Shown: positions 57,030 to 64,000 of the stretch, one piece after another
Layout of the letters: every line of letters begins with the position of its first letter
How positions within the stretch are numbered: position 1 is the first letter of the stretch
Source of the DNA: Dicyema japonicum
Lineage: Eukaryota > Dicyemida > Rhombozoa > Dicyemidae
DNA: 64,000 nt
Direction of reading: 5' to 3'
Assembly: GCA_011109175.1 (NCBI GenBank)
Contig: RDEW01000026.1
Location: forward strand, 823,695 to 887,694
Program-made: the position numbers and the translations under genes
The notes under the pieces: model-generated
The model's input: only the letters and a program-made list of their open reading frames with translations
The model's database searches: none
Told to the model about the DNA's origin: nothing

Positions 57030-58490
57030 ATCATTTTCATCGCTGTCGAAGAGTGACCTATCTGGTAACATAAACGACCTACATTTGCTGTATTATTTGT
57101 GTTAAATGCCCTAATTTTCACTTGTTGTTGTTTTTAAACATTCGCACCTTTCCATATTTGGAAATATATACATCGAGTTACAGGTGATCAAATCACCACC
57201 GGAAGTGACCATGTCTCTTGAGTTATGTGTGGTCGTTAGTGTGGTGGTTGTAAGGTGGGAAGGTAGTGACCTTTAAATGTTTACTTCGCTTCATGAGACC
57301 CATGTCTTCCTTCTTCCACGAGCATTGATGGGTTGAGGATATGAGGTTATTAACAAAGGAAGTGTTGGGTGCACGCAGAATCCTGGCTCTAATTCCTTAC
57401 AACCTCAATTGAAGGAATTTGGGGGTCGTCTGTCTGAAGGTGGTCACATAGACGATGGTTAGTATATTCTATAACTCTAGTGTTTGGAATTCTTCGAAGG
57501 ATCCTAATTTAGGGAATATTAGTTAGACGGTGTTTCTTTGGCTTAAATAATAATCTGTACTCGATTATACTGCAGGTATAAAACTCAGACTCTAAAGGTC
57601 TCCACCGGGGATCAAACAGGGAGACAAATTGGACTGTAATGAAAATCTATAGTATTTTGCATCAAGGAAACATCCAAAATCCCAATCTGCTATGAATCTA
57701 CATGATAAAGTGACACGGTCGTCTACGGTAACGGAGGACATTAACTGAAGCTTACTATCACGTATGAACTTTGCTTCAATGGTGATCGTTCGATATTCGG
57801 ATTTATTGGGGCCACCTAACTGCCTCCATTATTTGACTTGAAGTGCTGAAAATCAATGTTTTGCTTAGAAACCCTATTCTTTGTGAATTAATCAAGTTTT
57901 GGCTACCAACTATCGACAAAGCCTGGCACGCCTAGACTTCTCGTCGTAGAAAGAGTCTTCGTAAAAAACATTTCAATAAAAACAGAATGTGATCTCCATT
58001 GTTCAATTTTTTATTGTGGTTAAATAAAGTGGGTATTGTTAAATTTTTTGATTTAATATCTGGCTTATGCAGAGGGTCGGAATCGCCAGTCTCAAAGGCC
58101 TTGGATCCGTGAAGCAGCATTAAAATAGAACACTAACTCCCTTTCCTTTATAAATTAATGTTCCATTTAGTATTTTGCTCATAAGAAGCTTTAGTGTTCG
58201 GCCGGCTTACTGAAAGTAGTTATATGCCGCGGTATGTTTGATACAATTTTTTTCACAAACCAAATATTAAAAGAATTAAAATTATCATAATTTTTGACCT
58301 GTGTATGGTGTTAATTTCTTTATCATCTAGAATTGTGATCATTTCTCCTTCGGTATTCGTTACTGTATATTTTTTCGTTCAAATTTGGCCGTATGAGGGG
58401 TACTTTCTATTAGTCACGTTGCGTCCCGTCGTGGTGCATTAAAATTTCATCACCATCTTCAATTTCGTCGTATTTCCATCTATTTTTTTC
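57030..58490. other. Mostly featureless; possible small spliced gene 57,212-57,530
   Basis: On the plus strand MSLELCVVVSVVVV (57,212) looks signal-like. A 23-nt intron-shaped segment (gttagtatattctataactctag, about 57,457) would join GRLSEGGHIDD to VFGILRRILI and a stop. Intervening joins are unresolved and no family is recognised. The rest shows nothing. Confidence 0.25.
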
Positions 58491-59000
58491 TACAATTCTC
58501 TTGACCAACTTCTCCATGCTCCGCGGTTACAGGCAGTTATTCCGAGCGTATCCAGATCATCTCAAGTTTTCAGCTTTCGTCCTACATTGGTCAGGTCCTT
58601 GTGTAGAACCTCTGGCAAAGTTATGCGAGGTCTTCCACGGAACGAGGTATTCACTTCTGGGCAGAAATAGTTATCCATTGCTATTTTAGCAGGCGTCATC
58701 TGGCTCATTCGAAGGATGTGACCAAACAGACGCCATCTTGATTCCATGATATCCAGACTCAATGGTCTTGTATTACATACTTTGTATAGATTCTTGTTTG
58801 TAATTTTTTTCGGCCAGTTGATGCCAAGCAACAGTCGGAGTTGCCTACGATGGAAGGCATCTAGTTTGTCCATTACCGCTTCTGAGACACCCCAGGTTGC
58901 AGCGTTGTACATTAGGACCGGTTTCACGAAGGCATTGTATAGTCTTACTCGTAGTTGTGTGCTAATTTGTTTACGATGATTCCAGTTACTCCCATTTTTC
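58490..59000 (-). mobile_element. APE-type LINE 3' fragment
   Basis: The minus frame 58,927-58,562 reads YNAATWGVSEAVMDKLDAFH, RRQLRLLLGINWPKKITNKN, RWRLFGHILRMSQMTPAKIA and FRGRPRITLPEVLH, the same tail as 41.8-42.3 kb. 5'-truncated. Confidence 0.85.
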
Positions 59001-59049
59001 TAAAAACCGCGACGGCCCGGTTTTTGTAGTGCAATTAGTGTGTCATTAC

Positions 59050-59440
59050 CCGGAGTGCGGAAAAAAAGTCAAGTCCGTAAGGGGAAAAAAAGTCAATTCG
59101 TCTTTTTTTAGTTTATATCGTATTTTTATAGCATTAATAGCATCTTTTAATTTTTAACATTTTTTTCAACACTTGACTTTTTTTCCATTTGACTTTTATC
59201 AATTATCTTAAATTTTCCCTTATAAATTTTCGAAATTTAGCGCAAAACGGAAAAAAAGTCAAGTCCGTGATCAGCGGACTTGACTTTTTTTCCGCTTTGG
59301 TACAATCGCTTTGACTAAATCAATTTAAGAATTTCAAGGTAATAATAAATTGACTTGACTTTTTTCGCTTTGGTTTAATCTTTTTGACTTAATCAATATA
59401 CGGATTTCAAGGTTGTAATCAAGCGTATTTTAAATATTAT
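59050..59440. repeat. Repeat cluster built on GGAAAAAAAGTCAAGTCCG
   Basis: Contains direct and inverted copies of CGGAAAAAAAGTCAAGTCCG (59,058; 59,248 inverted at 59,275), related GACTTTTTTTCC words near 59,190, and a roughly 70-bp tandem duplication (GACTTGACTTTTTT-CGCTTT, 59,278 and 59,352). No coding sequence. Confidence 0.8.
59248..59294. repeat. Perfect 20-bp inverted repeat with 7-nt loop
   Basis: The left arm 59,248-59,267 is CGGAAAAAAAGTCAAGTCCG, the loop is tgatcag, and the right arm 59,275-59,294 is its exact complement. With one mismatch the stem extends about five more base pairs. Confidence 0.95.
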
Positions 59441-59559
59441 GCTTGCCGCAAAAATAAGAGACAAAATGGAGATATCAACTAACAAGGAGGAAAGAAAATT
59501 TGTTTTAAGGGTTATATGTATACAAAGCACTCGGTGACCAAAAAACTATGTAGTAATTC

Positions 59560-60380
59560 CATAGTACACATTTTCTGTCAATAAATTTTTACCAAATGGG
59601 GTCGTACATGAATCCTGACTGTCACCAATTATCCTCAACCTTTTTATGAGCAATATGCCTTTCCATAGCAGCAACAACACTCTGATCCTCGCTTATGCTC
59701 ACGACATAATCTTGGCAACAAGAGACCAGTATATTCACACATCGGGTACCCGCTTACAAGATTTACTGGACAACCTGAACTGTTGGATTATGAGGAAGCT
59801 ATTAGACACAAGTCCTGAAAACTCTAACACAATGATTTTTACTTCAAACAGAAGACATTTTTACACTTAATGGAATGTCAATCCTTTCTGCTAACTCTAT
59901 CAAAATACTGGGGATCATATAAGACCTCCTTATGACTTTCAGAAAACATGCCAGCAACGTCATTTCTTTCCAACGAAAACTAAATTTTGTAAAATTACTT
60001 CTCGGATACTACAAAGGCTGTTTCTACGCAACAAGCCACCTTTATACGTTATACATTCAACCGACAATCAGCTACTGCTGTGCGGCATAGGGAACAAACC
60101 AATACGAACCTAAAGAAGATCAATGTCTTCCAAGAAACAGTCACGAGGGCCCTACAAAGGTTCTACTCATCAATAATGCCAACTCCGTTCGAGGAACTTT
60201 TGAGGAAAACGGAAGACCAATTGAAATCTCCAAAATTCCGAAAAGTGTCTCATTCATACTGGAATTGCGTAAGTTCTCGGGTGGAACACCGAGAAAGGAT
60301 GAGACGACTGCTTAAGGAGACTGAGATCACCTGACTGCCATTCCCGGTGATTCTTGGTTCTAAATAAATAAATGGGAGAG
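59560..60380 (+). mobile_element. Jockey/CR1-like LINE fragment (RT 3' half)
   Basis: The plus frames read NTLILAYAHDIILATRDQYI (the YADD position reads YAHD), LNCWIMRKLLDTSPENSNTM, ILGIIYD, HLYTLYIQPTISYCCAAWGT and TNQYE, then the LINE tail ATTCTTGGTTCTAAATAAAT near 60,350. Mutated catalytic motif and frameshifts. Confidence 0.75.
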
Positions 60381-60389
60381 CCGACGCAC

Positions 60390-61154
60390 AACTCTAAGAT
60401 CAGAAACCTTGGAGATGTTGCCAAATATTTAACTTTACATTAGTCAAGCCTTTGGGAAGTACAATTTTTTAAAACTGCAAAAATTAAATTTGAATGAGAA
60501 TTTGATGTTGCAAAATTCATTTCACTTTTTAATCCAGAAATTTCAAAACAATACGAAAAGCCCAGTAAAACAACGATCGACAATTTATAACAGAAGGATA
60601 TTCTATACGACCCCTGAGAGATTCTATAAGTCGGATGATGTCAACATCTTTGAGTTTTTATAAACCATGAAGGGGGCATTCTATGGACATTTTTAGATTG
60701 TTTGTGTTATTGCCAAGCTCTGTATTGACTGAAACAATTCTGTGACTTCTCTTCAAGAAATATTCAGGAAAATACGACCGAAAATGGAAAGCAATGAACT
60801 CCGAAAACCCTAGCGACAAACAGATCGCTGAATACTACATTTACCATTATTTCCCTAAGTCATATTACTCAAATCTTAAATTATATCAATAACCTCACTG
60901 CGGACTATACTACAGTCAGACCTCGATTCGGAGAAAACCTCACTTTGGTTTTGGAACACCCCCAGATTTTTGAACGCTTGGTAGTATTTAGTAGAAATGG
61001 AAAAGACCAAAAACGTCGACGTGGAACAAAATTAATTATAACTTATTTAATGGTTTAATTTAAAAAAATTTCACTTTGACTTGTCATTCTTAAGATGAGT
61101 CTAAAATACCAAGAAAAACTGCCAGGCCCAAAAACTGCCGCATGCCAAATAACA
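60390..61154. other. No gene; Tigger-like terminus at 60,912
   Basis: TACAGTCAGACCTCGATTCG at 60,912 resembles the inverted repeat ends of Tigger/pogo transposons and the word at 41,274. No transposase text is visible. Confidence 0.35.
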
Positions 61155-62812
61155 CTCTAAACCAGGGGTCTAAATCAATCCAGATCGATCGTAAGGGGGT
61201 CGAAAATGAAATATTTGGGGGTCGAAAATAAATTTAATATATTTAATCTTTTTCAATTTAAATTAAGTTAGTTTAAAGTGGAAAACCTTTGTTCTTTAAA
61301 ATTTTTAAAATTACCATGCTTGTTTTTGTTGTCGTCCTTCTACATTAAAAATTCGTCAATATAAAAATGAATATTTGGCATTTGGATTTATAAAAAATTC
61401 TTTTGATAATAGACCACATTGTTTACTGTGTAATAAGTCATTATCAAATGATGCAATGAAACCGTCCAAATTGTTGGATCATCTTAGGAGAAAACATTCG
61501 GATAAAAAAGATAAACCATTAGAGTATTTTGAAGAATTAAAGGATTCTTTTCGTAAACAAAAAACGATTGAAACTGTTTTTACAAATAGTAGTGAAAGAA
61601 ACAATAGTTGTTGTTATTTTAAATTATATTTAGAAGGACTAATTGCATCCTATAAAATTGCAATGATTATTGCAAAAAATGAGAGTTCCAATGATTCAAT
61701 TCGCCGCAGGATTGACGAAATGTCAGATAATGTTGAACATATTTTATGTGAAAGGCTTAAAAATACTATTTTTTCGCTTCAAATTGACGAAAGTCATATA
61801 TGTGATAACCAATCAATTCTAATGGGATATGTCAGGTTAATCTTATTAGAAGCTTACGATATAGATATTTTGACGATCATGCTCTTCTTACAGAAGATTT
61901 ATTATTCGTCAAATATTTGGAAACTGATACGACTGGATTTTCTATTTTTTTGTAGTTAAATTATTTTTGGATGACAAGAAGATTCCATATGAAAATTTGG
62001 TTTCTTGTGCCACAGATGGTGCAATGTCTATGGTTGGAAAATATAAAGGATTTGCGGCATATTTGAAAAAAATATGTCTAAATGTGATTCATATACATTG
62101 CGTTTTACATAGACAACATTTGGTTTCAAAAGCTCTTTCGCCAATTCTACATGAAACGTTAAATATAGTTATTAAAACCATAAACAAAATTAAAGCAAAC
62201 AGCAAGTATGACCGTCTTTTAGAAAATTTTGCTATGAGGCTAAAACAACATATGTCCGTCTTGTGCTTCACACTGAGGTTATAGTTTCCAATTTTATTTT
62301 ATAGTATCAAAGGGAAATGCATTAGAACGATTTTCAATATTGTTTGACACAATCGTAAATTTTCTTACTTCTGAGGGTGATAAAAATTTAGCAGATTTAA
62401 TTGTATCGAAAAAGAAAGAAATTGTTTATTTGACTTGGATTTTTGGAAAATTTAATAAAGTTTCATTAGAACTTCAGGGAAAGTATGTGACGCTAATAGA
62501 TTGTAAAAGAATTATTCAAATATTTATCAAAAAAATTAAGTTATATATATCAGTCACAGGGATCCCAATGCTATTTAATTCTTTTTTTAATTATAGATTT
62601 ATGCTAAGATACCAACTTAACATCGAGTATATACTTTTTTTTGTTTGATTTGATTATTAACAATGAATTTATTTTAGATAATTAACTAATTTTACTTAGA
62701 ATTGTCTGTTCTAAATAAAAAAGTTTTAAGGGGTCGATTAAATAATATGGGGGTCGAAAAAAAAGTCAAGGGGTCGACGAGCAAAAAAAGGTTGAGAACC
62801 CCTGCTCTAAAC
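61155..62812 (+). mobile_element. hAT transposon with 8-bp target-site duplication
   Basis: The element spans 61,163-62,804. It starts CAGGGGTC and ends AACCCCTG, and is flanked on both sides by CTCTAAAC (61,155-61,162 and 62,805-62,812), the 8-bp duplication expected of hAT. Inside, the plus strand encodes a BED-like finger (CLLCNKSLSNDAMKPSKLLD then HLRRKH, near 61,420-61,500), IFSLQIDES, SCATDGAMSMVGKYKGFAAY, HIHCVLHRQHLVSKALS and GNALERFSILFD, matching ZBED5/SCAND3-like hAT transposases. Frames at 61,375-61,959, 61,967-62,284 and 62,340-62,648 are separated by breaks, so it is inactive or carries short introns. Confidence 0.9.
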
Positions 62813-62959
62813 TGTCTTCTATGTAACGCATCGAGAGCCATCGATTCCACAATCGAACAGGCCCAAGTACCAGCAATATATGTTAGTATTCACAAATGCA
62901 TTAATCATGCACATCCGTAGATTATGATTTAAATAAATTATATTAATGCTAAGAACAGG

Positions 62960-63200
62960 AATGCTGTTTGTGATCTTAATGAGCAGATGCTCAAAATTCA
63001 AACCAAGAACAGCGGTTATTTCGTCGAATGGATCTCCAACAACGTCAAGACTGTCGTTTTTGATATTACCCTTCGTGGATTGATGATGTCTGCGACTTTT
63101 TTTGGAAACTCTACTGCCATCCAGAAACTTTTCAAGCGTTTATCAAAGCAATTTATTTCTATGTCCAGATACACTAAATTAGTTGTTTACTGTTAACTTC
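62960..63200 (+). pseudogene. Beta-tubulin C-terminal fragment
   Basis: The plus frame reads [20 protein letters not shown] and [16 protein letters not shown], then [20 protein letters not shown], aligning with about 65 residues of beta-tubulin ([20 protein letters not shown] type). Conserved residues are substituted (for example the CDIPPRG motif reads FDITLRG) and the frame ends VVYC with no HWYTGEGMDEMEF. It is an isolated, decayed fragment. Confidence 0.85.
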
Positions 63201-63219
63201 TTTCTCGGTGTATCCGGGT

Positions 63220-64000
63220 TAAAAATAAAGTATGTGGCTACGTCCATTATGTGAGGACGTCCATTATGTGAGGACCATTTAACTTCCTGTTTAAATTATG
63301 TTGAGCCTAATTTAAGTCAACAAATATACAACTACAATGTATTTTTGTTTTCAGCTTCCTCAATACAAAAGAGTCGCAACTCTCGACCATTTTAGTGATA
63401 TAGGCCGCGGATTCCTTGAAACTTAAAGGATATTGCTTGATGTTTGCACTTCTCTTCAGTCAATGGAATTATCGAGTTGTCCCTATTCACTGAATATCTT
63501 AATTATTTGAATTGCTTCTCGTATTAATTCCACCAGAACCATATTTTATAATTGATATTTTCAAAAAATACTATATATAAGTTTTATTTTTTTAATTAAT
63601 TTTTTACAATGAAATATTTTCTGAAAAAAATATTTTTTTCGTATTTGAGCACTGGACTGTGACATTTAATATCCACTTGATCTTGCCCAGCCCACGTGGG
63701 AGAGTAGGTTTGAGACCATTACTACAAATAGTTGATACAAGTGTTCGATATCCCCGATTTTTACTAAAAATAAAAATACACTTATCAAGATAACGGATAG
63801 TATTTTCTAATACGAACTCGTAAATTGAAGAACTCTCAACACCTCTTTCTAAGAAAACTAAAGGGGAGCTGAAAATTAACAGAGTTGCTTGATCTATTAA
63901 GGCATAGTTAATGTCATCTCTTCAAGGCCCCTATTAATGGACTTGGAAGACATAGATACGCAAATGTCTCGGTTTGTACTTGGATAAGTCTGCTTGGGAG
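63220..64000. other. No gene seen
   Basis: AT-rich; two copies of ACGTCCATTATGTGAGGA at 63,241-63,273. No coding signal. Confidence 0.4.

Overview
This window looks like nuclear DNA of a dicyemid mesozoan (Dicyema-type). It is AT-rich and transposon-laden, and its cellular genes are cut by extremely small introns. In every conserved gene I could splice by eye, most introns are 18-27 nt (gt...ag, typically 22-25 nt). Examples are two introns of 23 and 25 nt in an SNRPE gene and seven of 22-24 nt in a kanadaptin gene. Such introns, together with metazoan-type genes (MED13, PHF14, kanadaptin, DDX55), are the known hallmark of dicyemids. The assignment is inference from gene structure; no rRNA or mitochondrial marker is present.

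Layout. 1-4.1 kb: decayed non-LTR retrotransposons with a nested tRNA-derived SINE. 4.7-6.5 kb: a tandem C-type-lectin-domain membrane protein (copy A) with a 63-bp repeat stalk, followed by a duplicated flank to 7.7 kb. 8.0-9.4 kb: LINE. 9.5-9.8 kb: SNRPE. 10.8-12.5 kb: kanadaptin (SLC4A1AP). 13-16 kb: hAT and LINE debris and a deleted lectin copy B. 17.0-19.5 kb: an R2-like element with a PHD-type finger. 20.0-21.9 kb: an internally deleted pogo-like element and an IS630/Tc1-type transposase. 22.0-26.3 kb: MED13. 27.1-31.0 kb: diverged lectin copy C and flank, invaded by a SINE and an R2-like fragment. 31-34.5 kb: LINE pieces. 34.5-38.0 kb: PHF14. 38-41 kb: MULE, hAT and SINE pieces. 41.8-44.7 kb: the best-preserved APE-type LINE. 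45.1-46.3 kb: Tigger/pogo. 46.3-52.2 kb: a second LINE, split by 2.4 kb holding an unrecognised spliced membrane-protein gene (47.9-50.2 kb). 53.2-55.1 kb: DDX55/Spb4 helicase. 56.2-57.0 kb: an unrecognised membrane protein. 58.5-64 kb: LINE fragments, a hairpin repeat, a hAT element with a perfect 8-bp target duplication, and a beta-tubulin fragment.

The recognisable housekeeping genes serve splicing (SNRPE), Mediator/transcription (MED13), chromatin reading (PHF14), ribosome biogenesis (DDX55) and an FHA-domain nuclear protein (kanadaptin). They form no operon; all lie on the minus strand in isolated islands between mobile DNA. Several carry single-base frameshifts at or next to short G/C runs, which look more like sequencing or assembly indels than decay. 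The most novel items are the lectin-like receptor family with a length-variable repeat stalk, and the membrane-protein gene with reiterated acidic exons lodged inside a LINE.
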